Source of the DNA: Hymenopellis radicata
Taxonomy: Eukaryota > Basidiomycota > Agaricomycetes > Agaricales > Physalacriaceae
Assembly: GCA_015501595.1 (NCBI GenBank)
Contig: JADNRX010000222.1
Span: forward strand, 27,939 to 91,938
Reading direction: 5' to 3'
DNA length: 64,000 bases
Under the pieces are notes generated by a model. It worked only from the letters and a program-made list of their open reading frames with translations. It was not told the origin of the DNA and ran no database searches. Both the position numbers and the translations under genes were made by a program. Below, piece after piece: positions 11,273 to 22,195 of this stretch (the first letter of the stretch is position 1; each line of letters opens with the position of its first letter).

Positions 11273-12964
11273 CCTGTCAACTAGCAGTCGAATTGCCTCT
11301 TCCTACCTACCATATATAGACGTGCCGTCTGTATGCCGCGTCCATTGACGGCGCAGGCCGTTACACGGTCAATCTTGCTCCGGCTAGGTCACACTAAAAA
11401 GGAAATTGGCGGCGACGTGATTATTATGGTAATGGGCGCGTACGCCGCAACTACTACATCTATACGCGAGGCACAAATACACGATGAGTCATACTGCTGA
11501 CTGCCCCTGCCCGTCTCCACGTTCCTCTCCGACTAAAATGGTTGTTTCCGCCAGAGCGACACCGTCCATAGGACCCGCTTTCTTGCCATGAGCCGGTTTC
11601 GAGGCTAACCACATCCTCTCGAAGTAAGCGCGAATGCGTAGACGAGCCTTCGCTTGTCCTAACGCATATGCGCGCCGCCTTCCCAATTCCGCTGCGCTCA
11701 ATGCGGGCCGCCTCCCTGCGCGCTCCAGCCATAACATCGTCTCCCAAGCCAGTGTCCGTAACACCCGCCTCATCTCTTCCTTAAGAATCTCCACCTCCTC
11801 GGCCCATCGCGTTTTTCGTGCCAGAGCCTTAGCCCATTCAATGCGCACACCTGAAAAACAAGATATCAGCAGAATTCAAACCACAAACGGAACAGGCTTA
11901 CATTCGTGCAGATATGCATCATCCGCTGCATCTGGACCGCCGTCTGCCGTCCAGATCCACGACATCGTGGCTCTCGTCTCGCCCGGCATGTCCCGTCGCT
12001 TCGTCTTCTTCTTCTTCTTCTGCTGCTGCTCCAGCTTTTTATCCTGCTGCTGGTCCCGCTTCTTCTCCCTTCCCATGCCTGTTACCTTGCTGTCTCGACC
12101 ATCCAGCCGCCCGAGCTTCTTAACCGCTTCAGCATCGTTCTCTTCCGTCCTGTAAACCTTGATATCCGCATCCTCCAGGACACGATACGACCCACATCCC
12201 TCCTCGCCAACTAAGCATACCAAAGCCGCACACCCGTCTCGATACTTCTTCGTCGACTCCTTCATTTTAGCCGCTATGCCTTCCAGAAGTTTTGAAGCCC
12301 GCGTAGTCGCTTTTTGTCCTCGAGATTCGGAATTCCGATAATTGACCATGTAACGATTGGCTAGAAGCCGAGCTCGAAGACGAGCAAGAGCGTCGGCGCA
12401 CTGCCCCTTCCGTAGAGCAGCCTCGTGGTCGAACAGATGCTGGGGGCATTTCGATCGCTTCCGGTGAGTAAGTGCGCATTCCGATGGTAACCACAGCTTA
12501 ACGTCTTCAGCCATGGGGACCGGCGCACCCGTCTCTCGACGTTGGTCCTCTTCAACCTCCAAAATACGTGCGACCCCGGGCATGTACTTCTCCTGCCACT
12601 TTCGAAACTCTTTGATTTTCACAAGGATCACTCGACGTCGCTGATGGATCTTTGTCTCTTGAGCCGTCGTGGCATTAGCCGATGAAGTCTTGTCCAAAAA
12701 CATGCGACGTCTGTCATGTAGTCAGTAATCGGGCCGTCACAATATCAAGACACTGCTTACTGGCCGTCTTGAATCTGGAGACCCAAGACAAGAAATCCTA
12801 CGGGACTAATTCGTGTGCTGTTACGCTGCGCCTTACGCTTTCCCTTTTGTCCAGGCTTCGCCGAATTTTTCTTTTGCTGTTCCTGCGCCTCCTCCTCCTC
12901 ATCCGCTGCTGTGCACCTGAGTCCGGCCGTGCGCAAGAACGTATCGTTGCGCGCAGGATCCACT

Positions 12965-13262
12965 GATCACGGAGAGGGAGTGAGCTTCAGAGAGAATCCC
13001 ACAGAGAGAGAGGCAGAAGGAGGCCTCGATTGTGGGGGTTCCTAACTACTGTACAAAGGAGGCTTGTATGTAGACTAAATACTATAATGAAAAGGAGTCT
13101 CCTAAACTAAGGGAATCAAATGGGAAGGAAAATGAAGAGGAAAGGGTCATCAAGGCACCCGAGCTGAGACGAGGGTGCAAGAAGGATAAGATCAGAGGGG
13201 AGTCTCCTGAGAGAACAAGGGGAACTCCTAACTGGGCAATCCCGAACAGAGGGATTGTTACC
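12965..13262. other. Purine-rich insert inside the KDZ1 transposase gene
   Basis: Coding similarity to the transposase stops at about 13290 and resumes at about 12960 (minus strand). Between them lies purine-rich sequence with repeated GGAGTCTCCT and no frame. It could be a long intron, a solo LTR-like remnant (ends TGATCACGG and GGGATTGTTA) or another insertion. No clear target duplication was found. An almost perfect 12-bp hairpin (arms CCGTTTCGTGCAC and GTGCACGAACGG) sits at its edge, about 13261-13292. Confidence 0.4.
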
Positions 13263-13697
13263 GTTTCGTGCACAGGGAGTGCACGAACGGTACACTGCCA
13301 CGTCCTCGGCATGCAAATCCGCAGCCTCTTCCTCCGCTTCCTGCTTTTGTAGGTCTCGGCGAACCTCCGCCTCGCTGATCTTCACTATAGCCATCGTCAG
13401 GTCATGTTTATCGTGTGCATGTGCAAGAACACTCACTCTTCCCAGACGGTGCATAAGGATTTGGTTTGGAATTATCCGCGATCCAGTCCAGCACCATATT
13501 AGTCCAATCTTCCCTCAGATCGCTTTGGAGAGCCCCGTTCACATCATCAAAGCTTGCGACTTGTCTAGCACGTTCCTCGAGTGCAATTTTGAGGCGACGA
13601 AGAAGTGTATATCCTAGGAAATATTAGTACAGACATTGTAAAGGAAACGACAGCGTACCAAGTCCCACGTTCTTCGTGAAGTTGTGATAATTGAGTT

Positions 13698-14761
13698 TAG
13701 AGACCTCAACGACTCAAATCCGAGTCAGATCCGTGATCCATCGCACGAGTACTCGTGGCCGTGAGGGCCGATCCGCGATCCTTATCTGATCCGACCCGCC
13801 ACGGATTACGGATCAAGACGAGTCGGATCGCCGAGATCCCCGAGCGAGTCGAGTACTCGAGTAAACTCGAGTAATTCGCTGCCCAAATCTATTCATGCGC
13901 GACGAGTATCCCCGGGCAATGGCACGGGGACACTCAGTCGTGCATGATGCAGACTGGGTAGTGGTGGTGGTGGGAGTGAGAGTGGGCAGGGTGGTGGTGT
14001 AGTGGCGGAGATGATGGTGGTGCCGGCTGTCGTCCGACGATTCACAAAGACGACAACGATGCACGAAGACAACGCATCATTGTCATCTCACCGCGTCCCG
14101 CGTCCTCATCCTGCATGCTCGTCACCTCGTCCCGCATCCTCATTACCGGCTCACCGCATCCTCATCACCGCGCCCCACATCCTCATTACCGAGTCCCCGC
14201 GTGCTCATCAATCGTTGTCGTCCATGTGGGGTCGTGGTCGTCGTCCTTGTGCGCGGTAGTCGTCCTAGTCTGCTGCTGCTGTCTTTATGACAGCAGCAGT
14301 AAGCCCAGCACGCAGCCAAGACTCAGATATCCACCCCAGAGGCCACCTGACAGTCGTCAGAGTGGCAGCGGCGACGATCGTCACTCGCTAGGTGGTGGTG
14401 GTGGTGGCAAAAGAGAGAGTTGAGAGAGATCGAGTCATCGATCAGACGCTGACGCGGCCTCTCGGCAATCGCCGGATCGTGAGAATCCATAAGAAATTCA
14501 CGCGTACGGCTCATTTGGGCGACGCAAGGGCCCGTTTGACTTGGTAAAAATTTGTAAATTAAGTTAAAATATATCTTTAAATATTCACGAGTCAACATGA
14601 GTACTCGCGACGAGTACTCGTGCCTCTAGAGGCTGATCCGCGATCCATATGCGATCCGACCCGCCACGGGTCTACGGATCATACGGATCAGATCTCCGAG
14701 ATGCCCGAGCGGATCGAGTATGGATATATCCGCGTGATCCGCTGACTCGTTGAGGTCTCTA
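13698..14761. mobile_element. hAT MITE copy 1
   Basis: 1064 bp with TAGAGACCTCAACGA at one end and its inverse TCGTTGAGGTCTCTA at the other, flanked by an exact 8-bp duplication ATTGAGTT (13690-13697 and 14762-14769). The ends fit the hAT terminal consensus and the duplication length. The interior has many GAGTACTCG-type palindromes, an imperfect CCGC(G/A)TCCTCAT(C/T) minisatellite at about 14095-14215, and a CTGCTGCTGTC/GACAGCAGCAG hairpin at about 14271-14297. No transposase. It disrupts the transposase core of KDZ1. Confidence 0.9.
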
Positions 14762-16239
14762 ATTGAGTTTGTCTTCGATGTTGTCGTGTCGCGCTCCCGG
14801 CAGCTCCTCTTTCGTCATATATGCAAACGGATTGAGGACGGCCCACACACGCTCAATTCCCTCTCCATCAGTTTTACCGACACCGACTTTATACTTGAGA
14901 GACTCGGCGGCCTCACATTTAACCTCGTGAACATTCCCGTGCCAAACGGGCAAGGCCCATTGAATGACCGGCGCCTCGAGCATTAAATCATGAAGTGCCG
15001 CTGGCAAGGCCTTGATACGTTCGTAGAAGTGGATTTTATATTGACAGGCGATGTCGTAGGTCACGGTGAGTTCTTTCAGGCCCATGCGGCTCAGCACCGT
15101 GTATAGAACAAAGTCAGTGTTCTTGTACCTAAACGAACTATCAGTATGGGCAGCCGACAGGCAAATAGCAGAGACTGACCGCTCCCCTTTCTGAAGATCT
15201 CCCAGTCCCAATATAATTTCGTGTCGGGCACAAATGACACCCAGTACTCCCGACCACCGCAGCCCGACGGAGAAGCGAGTGTCTTTTTGCATAAGTGCAG
15301 CAAAGGCAATACAACTTGATATCTAGAAATGTGGATTAGTGCGAGACACTGCAGACCGCGACAACCATACGTACGTCCTCTTCTGTGATGTATTGAAGCA
15401 GCCATGCGTGATACATCTCAGTCGGCATTTGCACGCCGAGGCCGTCGTATAATGGCAGATCTGGGCGCGGTTCCGGACGCATCTTGCAGTTCATCCGAAA
15501 GTTGGCATCTACGGAGAACATTCGACGGTAACGATATCTAGGGCAAGGTCAGCATGTATCTGTCTAGGTGTATATAGCGAACGTACTGATATTTCTCATC
15601 AACCGACTCCCAGTCGGCAGGCAGATTCACTCCTATGCGAGGACATGCCCAACACTCGACGACAAGAGAGGCGGGCTTCGCCTCCAGCAGCCCGCCTGGG
15701 TCATGAGCGACACCCGAACGACGAACACGCTTCAAGAACTTCCACTGCCTCTGAACCCTCTTGAACACTTTGTACCGGTCCGGCGTGTGCTCCGTTCCAT
15801 ATGGATCCGTCGTTTTCTCTAAAACTGTGACAAAATCCCGTACGTTAACAGTCGCGATGACCTGTAGGCGCCGATAGTGATCCAAAATGTCCATCGTCAC
15901 GCAGGTAGCTGGGTACAGCATTGAGGCCGGATACCAGCCATTGCGGAGTAGCTGTTGCCATTTGTGCTCGTAATCGGAAACGTCGCAGGAGCAGTACTGA
16001 TATTTGACTGTATGTATACTGTTGATGTGAATCACGGTCATCAGACGGTGCGTCGGCTCTGGATAGACACAGCGCCCCCCCTGGTGGCCGATTTGATACA
16101 CCAGACCCATTTCGAACAGAGTAGTGCGCTCCCAACACTCGTCGCGCCAAACCTAAAACATCGTGTTAGAGTAACAATGGAAAAAGTAATATATGACTTA
16201 CCTGCATGACATGTAACGGCGACCAAGCATGACGCTCTA

Positions 16240-16472
16240 CTGTACAATTTCGTTCAATTCGTCGCACCATGTGACTTGTGACCGGTGCGACGAAATTTTC
16301 GTTTCGTCAGATTACCTTATTTGGTAATTGCCGACGCGGCGGAGCTGCGTCGGGAGGCCGGCGGGGGCCCCGCCAGGGTGTTTTTCGCGAAATTTACTGT
16401 GACACTGGTGACATTTCGTCGATTCACAGGTCCTTGTGACCTGTGACCAACGAATTGATTGAAATACCACAG
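16240..16472. mobile_element. MITE M2 (TA-flanked, mariner-like)
   Basis: 233 bp between TA dinucleotides (16238-16239 and 16473-16474), with ends CTGTACAATTTCG and the inverse of CTGTGGTATTTCAATC as an imperfect inverted repeat. The local duplicate at 17857-18460 contains the same flanking sequence joined with a single TA (about 18237), which proves the insertion and its borders. No coding capacity. Removing it joins two Cys-cluster blocks of the transposase in frame. Confidence 0.85.
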
Positions 16473-17464
16473 TAACGAGCAGCGACGACACTCCAAGAAA
16501 TCGCCGCAATCCTTGCAGCGATACAATTCTGAGCATGTGTCCGGCGTCGACGGCGTAGCATTCTCCAAAGTTGTCTCGCCGGCCTCACCATCATCCCCAG
16601 AGACCATTCGGACGCCACACTTACAGCATTTCGGGTCGAGAGTGGCATTACCAAGTCCATGACGCCGCAGAGTCTCCTCCAGGAAAACGTGGAGCCATGG
16701 CTTCCATTCGCCCATAGGATTGTCCTATACATAGAGATTATCAACTTAAATGTGTAGCCAGATTCAACAAGGGTGACTCACTGAGGTTTTAGATCGTTTA
16801 CGCTTACCAGTATCGCCCTGGACCTCCTCTTCAAAGTCCTCCTCGTCGTCGTCCTCATCATCCGTGTCCCCATCCCGTTGCCGCTCTAAGACATCGACTT
16901 CGTCCAGAGGCGCGTCGTGAGCTGGAAACTGGTGTCCAACGTGAAAATCCATGGTGGCAAAATCGTCGTCTAGATCGCTAGGACGTATCTTGGGACGTTT
17001 GGCTGTGGGGAGAGGGTGGGACTCCAGGCTGCCATGGACACCTGCCTGTACGACATGATCCCGCTGCTCCGTCTCATAGATTCCATCGGCGAGCGAATAA
17101 TGAGCGTGGTAAGATGACTGGCCAGGTCGTCCACGGGGGCGTGTAGAGGGGATGTCGCTGTAGCCAACCGTAGCTAGTTCGAACTCCCGCTGTTCTTGCA
17201 GGCTGCCCGCCGTCGCCTTGGGTGGGCCTACCATGTGTCAACAAAGCAACGTGGAGACAGCCAAAACGCGACTTACCGAGCCCATAGGCCCGCCCCTCTC
17301 AAAAGTCAAAAAGGATTTGCCGGTCTTGCGAAAAAAGGGTGGAAACAAAAGGAAAGAGATAAGGTGCTGACGTAGAGCGTATTACGTTGCAATCTTCAGA
17401 TCGATCATATTTAATGCTCCCTCAAAACCCATCTTCAGATCCACGCCCCACCAGAACCACCACA

Positions 17465-17750
17465 ATGCGAGCACCCAGCGGTGAGATTATCGAGCGTTAC
17501 TGGGCCCAGCGCGCCGCGCAGCCCTCTCCCTGGACCAGAATTATACTCCCAAGTACGTTCCGTTCGAATCTCGTGCCAAGTTACTGAACAGCGTGCAGAA
17601 CCATACCCTTGCTTGTACAAAGGCGAGCCATACGCCAATATGGAACAGGTCGTGAGAATGGCCAAGCTGTGGGAGGAGGTGTATCTCCGCCTGGATGAGC
17701 AGTTTCGTATGAGGCAGTGGAAGCGAATCAATCGGCCCGCCAAGTTGTAA
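17465..17750 (+). CDS. Small KDZ1 cargo protein, unknown
   Basis: Two exons joined by a short intron (about 17553-17598, GTACGTTCC...GTGCAG) give about 79 residues: MRAPSGEIIERYWAQ... followed by PYPCLYKGEPYANMEQ and a helical C-terminus with LWEEVYLRLDEQFRM. It lies divergently upstream of the transposase, with about 230 bp between the starts. No family recognised. The coding bias and the clean splice support a real gene. The context suggests a transposon accessory protein. Confidence 0.5.
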
Positions 17751-17856
17751 GACTCGTGTATTCATGGTGAAAGCCCCGTCTTTGCTCAGTGTCACGCTGA
17801 AAAATATGGATTGGTTGACTTGAATAAGATTTATCTATACTACATGTTCTCAGAAG

Positions 17857-18460
17857 CTACGAAATCTTAGTCGGTGATCCAACACGTCCATCATCACGTA
17901 GGTAGCTGGGTATGCCATAGAGGCCGGATACCAGCCATTGCGGAGTAGCTGCTGCCTGTGCTCGTTTGAATCGGAAACGTCGCAGGAGCAGTACTGATAT
18001 TTGACTGTATGTACACCGTTGACATGAATCACGGTCATCAGACGGCGCGTCGGCTCTGGATAGACACAGCGCCCCCCCTGGTGGCCGATTTGATACACCA
18101 GACCCATTTCGAACAGAGTAGTGTGCTCCCAATACTCGTCGCGCCAAACCTAAAACATCGTGTTAGAGTAACAATGGAAAAAGTAATATATGACTTACCT
18201 GTATGACATGTAACGGCGACCAAGCATGACGCTCTAACGAGCAGCGACGACACTCCAAGAAATCGCCGCAATCCTTGCAGCGATACAATTCCGAGCATGT
18301 GTCCAGCGTCGACGGCGTAGCATTCTCCAAAGTTGTCTCGCCGGCCTCACCATCATCCCCAGAGACCATTCGGACGCCACACTTACAGCATTTCGGGTCG
18401 AGAGTGGCATTACCAAGTCCATGACGCCGCAGCATCTCCTATACATAGAGATCAACAATT
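17857..18460 (-). pseudogene. Partial duplicate of the KDZ1 transposase exons
   Basis: This segment repeats the CxC2-like part of the transposase (matching about 15880-16725), including the VSGDDGEAGETT and GHQGGRC stretches, at high identity. It lacks the M2 MITE and a block next to the last exon border. Imperfect direct repeats of about 27 bp (17836-17862 and 18465-18492, both containing CTATACTACATGTT) lie either side. It has no start or catalytic core, so it is a fragment. Confidence 0.85.
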
Positions 18461-18471
18461 CATTTTCTATA

Positions 18472-19137
18472 CTACATGTTGCCAGGAGCTACCTTGAGTC
18501 GCTCTACAGCACGAGCGAGAGCAATGTCCTCATTGAGATGCAGCTTTATCTTCAGCTGTCCCCGCGATAAAACGTCGTATAAATACTTGTTGACTTCATC
18601 CCAATGATTCCTGCGAAGAGGGGCATGTACCCCCGACGATGATGGATCTGAGTTCGTATGTCAGCCATAATCTCCTTCGAGTCGGAGGTACTTACCTTCG
18701 AACTTGGCGTCGCAGCATCCAACCTGGCGTATCAAGGCGCCCAAGGATGCCCAGTTGCGATCCTCTGCATCCATGCCAAATGCCATCCGAAAAACCTTTC
18801 GGAAATCTGAGTGCGTGCATCCACAGGCGGCCCGGCGAAGATTGGACATAGTCTGTACGCCACACTCTAGCAAGGTTCCAGCCAGACAGACACCGTTCCA
18901 CTCAATGAGGGTGTCGAAAAGGTCGTCCGCCAACGTGTTCTGTGAAGAAGGTGCTCTTCCTGGCGCCTGGTGAATGAAACCAAGGACAGCCCTTGAGTCC
19001 GGTGAGAAATAGCTTGAGTACCAAAAAGAATCAATCACTGACCGTTTGGCATCTGCGCGACCAACGTAAGCATCGTCCTCGGTGAAGCTGAATCTGTCCT
19101 GGCGAGAGACCTGCATGTCTTCGGGGGGGGAGGGCAA
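18472..19137 (-). CDS. KDZ1 cargo gene with helical module 1
   Basis: The main exon runs from 19137 (an internal Met at 19116 is also possible) through DAYVGRADAKRSVIDSFWY to a module ending FGMDAEDRNWASLGALIRQVG. A splice donor (GTAAGTACC at about 18694) leads to a second exon coding WDEVNKYLYDVLSRGQLKIKL and ending at 18472. The ~70-residue Leu/Trp-spaced module recurs in the two neighbouring genes (19328-19917 and 20094-20930). It resembles a small helical interaction domain in spacing. I cannot name the family. Confidence 0.5.
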
Positions 19138-19327
19138 GGACCGTTAGCGATTTGACTGCCAATCGTAAAAGGATTGAGCCGCGTCGGACTTCAGAAACTT
19201 CAAGGGTCTAAATCATATCCCGGCGCCACCATGTGCAGGTGTTCAAAAAGATATCCCGGTGGAAACTGCTGTGCAGAAATGTCCGCTTCAACGTATTCAA
19301 ATTGTATTCGGCCGGTCACAAAAAAGG

Positions 19328-19917
19328 CTACGACTCTACGCGCCGAGCGTACCGGTACAGGCAACGCTTCAGGTGGTGCCAGGCATCGCCCTCCTCTTCG
19401 GAACCTATCCTGAAGTCCACGCGATTCTCCTGGTTACGGATGTCGAGAACGAGGTTGACGAGATCCTCATGAGAGAATACGCCCATGGCACGAAACTTCT
19501 CTTCGAGATGATTCAAATGGTTGTGCTCCAACCACCGTCCGACCTCCACTTGAATGAATCCAACCTGTGGCGGGCGCGTGAATGTTGTTTCAGCAGGTGG
19601 CTGCGCCGGTTCCGCCCCTCCTGAGGAAGTCATCAAATTACAAAACCGTTTCAATGGAGTGATGAGCGGCACTTACTGGTATAAAATTTACCAGAACCGA
19701 GTTCATAGTCGGTCCGAATTGGTCGGAGAGCGCGCAGGCGACGTTCAACGCATCTGTGGCGCCAGGGTTAGTTCCGAGCAAATAGAATAGACATTACAAT
19801 CACCACGTACTTGCGTCCAGTCAATGGTGTAGGATTAAACCTGAAGACCGTTTGCACGCGGCCAGGCTTCGCGACCGCCTTTGCGGCGTTTTTCTTGGGG
19901 CTACTATCTTTGGCCAT
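19328..19917 (-). CDS. KDZ1 cargo gene with helical module 2
   Basis: Starts at 19917 with a Lys/Ala-rich, probably nucleic-acid-binding N-terminus (MAKDSSPKKNAAKAVAKPG) and the motif FRFNP. Two introns follow (GTACGTGG...GCCACAG and GTAAGTGCC...CCTCAG), then a helical module: GRWLEHNHLNHLEEKF, FSHEDLVNLVLDIRNQ and DAWHHLKRCLYRYAR. It is divergent from the gene at 20094, with only about 177 bp between the two starts, so they may share a promoter. Function unknown; related to its neighbours by the module and the RFNP motif. Confidence 0.55.
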
Positions 19918-20093
19918 TACACGATGATGATGGTCGGGGAGAGGCAGGGAGCCACTCGATCACAGACTAGAGATCCTATGGGAGATCCACTGTCGGATGG
20001 GCGAACCTGACCTTCCAGTTAGATAATTCCGGCCGCACAAGTGCTATCGGTCGAAATACCGTTTGATTCCGGACCCCACCATACATCTTCCCA

Positions 20094-20930
20094 ATGGCAG
20101 CGCCGCCAGAGCGTCGAAGGTTCAATCCGTTCAAAGTAGAGGATTTAAAGCCTTCGAAGCGTGCACAGAAGTAAGTCGCAGTTGAGGAATTTACTCGTGC
20201 ACTCACCGAACAATTTCCAGGATGCTGAGGGAAAAACTTCGCGCAGATAGGCCGTTAATCCATGAGCGACAGCCGTGTGTGTCTGAGACTGAATGCGCGT
20301 TCTACTGGCGTTCAGGTCAGTAATAGCTGCAATTATCAATGCTGAACTCACCTGACGAACTACCAGCACGACCAGTGACTCCACTTCCCGAGGATCATAC
20401 TGGTATCCTGCCGGGAACATCACCTTTCGGAGTCAGCTTCTTTGTCCGAGAACAACTGGCCTTGGTCCGCGGTAGCGCGTTCGTGGAGGTCTTCCAGAAC
20501 AGCGGCATCCTGAACGCGGACGACATCGTATACCTCGCCCACTTGTGCAACCGTAGCCATATCGATCGCGTACTGCTTCGTTCAGCCGTGGGCCTAGACT
20601 CTTGGGACCGCAACTGGGACATTTTGAAGACCTTTGTGCGCGACATGGGACGCAATCCACCAAGTAAGTGATCCGTGCCAATGAGGATGAACTCTATTCG
20701 AGGCTGATATAGCTCCAATCGAGGCTGCGCTAGGACAAGTAAGATATCACCGTCGCAAAGAGATTTGGAGGGGACTGGAGGAGAGACGTCAGGAGGAGCT
20801 CCTACTGAAGGAGTCGTGGAAGGAGCGGGTGTTGACTGATGCGCTAATACTCACACATATGTCCAAGCTGTGCGGCTGCACCAACGACTGCGAATGCGAC
20901 GACGAAATGTATGAATACTTGCATTCTTAG
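20094..20930 (+). CDS. KDZ1 cargo gene with helical module 3 and Cys tail
   Basis: Four exons with clean short introns (first GTAAGTCGC...TTTCCAG, then GTCAGTAAT...CTACCAG and GTAAGTGAT...GATATAG). The N-terminus is basic and carries RRFNPFK, as in the divergent neighbour. The centre has a helical module (FVEVFQNSGILNADDIVYL ending DSWDRNWDILKTFVRDMG). A charged helix follows, then a Cys-rich tail, CGCTNDCECDDEM, that could bind metal. The frame is intact over all exons, which argues the gene was functional recently. No known family is claimed. Confidence 0.6.
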
Positions 20931-21471
20931 TAGTCGTCGAAATGTCATGTTCTTGCCTGGCCTATTTCGTGTGAACAAGATGACAAGGTGGACTGGGTGA
21001 TGGGACAAAATAGAAAAGACATGATGTAGAATCGAACGTTTGACCTTGGAAAAATGAGGAGACCGTCCGGTATTGAAGACCCGCACCGCAGTGTTGCCAC
21101 CCGTGTGATATATCCACAATACCATCATGGCCGATAGAAAGAGAAGGATTAGTGACTGAGATCAATCTTGGGCCTGTCCCAGTTGGGCGATCCAGATCAG
21201 TGATCGCGCTTGCAGCTAGTTCGGGCATCTTGAACGCTGCCCGACGGGGCGCGTTCACAAGAGAAATCACCAGGGTTTGGTGCGTTGGTTTCAGTTTTAG
21301 TTTAGCTATAACATATCCAAAAATTGGATTCAAATTCAATAAAAGTCTGAAAAAAGTTTGATAAACTGCATATTTGAGGAACTGGCCATACTTAGACGTA
21401 GTCCAGCTTTCCTGCTACAACGATCACCTTGCTCCTTGACATCTCTGAGCGCATTTCTTCTTGCCTCGTCT
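20931..21471. other. Spacer, nothing recognised
   Basis: About 540 bp between two plus-strand cargo genes. It has antisense frames without splice or domain support, and I treat those as chance. Confidence 0.5.
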
Positions 21472-22175
21472 ATGGCTGGTCCTGGCCGTCCTCGTCTTTA
21501 TAAAACTGCAGAGGAGAAAAGAGAGGCCCGCAACGAGCGAGGGCGACGGTACTATCAGAAGTAGGTGCTGTCACTTAGAGGTTTCCGAACTGCTTACTGA
21601 CGCGTCGTAGTAACAAGGCTTACGTCCTCGAAAAGTGCGCTGAACGATATGAGCGAAAGAGACGCGTAGGAGAGATCCAAGCTTTGATTGACGCGGATCC
21701 ACGAAATAAGGCATTGTACGTCGTAAAGCTACTCCATATCTTACTTTGTCAAACATCTCGATATAGGGAAGATCATCTTAGGACGAGAGGAGAACTTATT
21801 GATGAAGCAAAGGACCAGCACCGCAGTCTGCAAGCTCTGACCGGGGCCAGCACTCGCGACTATGTGTGGCGTTTAGCATGTTCCTCCGCCGATCTGATCG
21901 ACGCGCGATACGCAACTACACGCATCAAGGATGAACTCACGCGTGTCGGCCAAATGCATGATGCTTTCGGCCTAACTCTGGCGGCGCTACATAATGTCGC
22001 TGGAGGGATCGAGAGCACCGATATGGAGATGCTGACCAAAATTTCCGCCGACTTCGATATTGTGCAAGAATATCTCGCAGACCTCCTACACCACATACGA
22101 AAGAAGTCTTTATTAAAAGCTCTCAAAAGGCAGAGCCTTGCTTGCTCACGTTTCCCGGAGTATTTACCAAAGTAG
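21472..22175 (+). CDS. GRPRLY-motif cargo protein (KDZ1 copy)
   Basis: Starts MAGPGRPRLYKTAEEKREA, an AT-hook-like GRPRLY followed by a charged helix. One intron (GTAGGTGCT...GTCGTAG) leads to KAYVLEKCAERYERKRR. A second probable intron (GTACGTCGT...GATATAG) leads to a roughly 150-residue helical C-terminus. KDZ2 carries a clear relative at 55114-55966 (RGRPRLYHTAEERAEAKRER). The motif implies minor-groove DNA binding, so a transposition-assisting or chromatin protein is plausible. That role is inference; the shared linkage to two different KDZ transposases is observed. Confidence 0.7.
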
Positions 22176-22195
22176 ATTGTATTGTATGGCCAAAA

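Larger units (their letters stand above)
11489..17234 (-). pseudogene. KDZ1 transposase (KDZ family with CxC2-like cluster), interrupted
   Basis: Read from 17234, the gene has an acidic N-terminus and a Cys cluster (CCKCGVRM, CKDCGDFLECRRC). The CxC2-like segment LVYQIGHQGGRC follows. The KDZ catalytic core has three matches: SVDANFRM (first Asp), VTYDIACQY (second Asp), and HGNVHEVKC with GKTDGEGIERVWAVLNP (Glu). A long helical C-terminal part includes VRIEWAKALARKTRW and RRRAYALGQA. At least six short GT-AG introns are visible (for example about 16729-16785). It would catalyse cut-and-paste transposition. Two insertions break it: MITE M2 at 16240-16472 in the Cys region, and a hAT MITE at 13698-14761 directly after EDKLN in the core. 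A purine-rich 300 bp at 12965-13262 also separates coding blocks. Confidence 0.85.

Noticed and set aside
14095..14215. Direct repeats as a CRISPR-like array.
   Set aside because: The units are imperfect and contiguous without unique spacers, lie in a MITE, and the sequence is eukaryotic.
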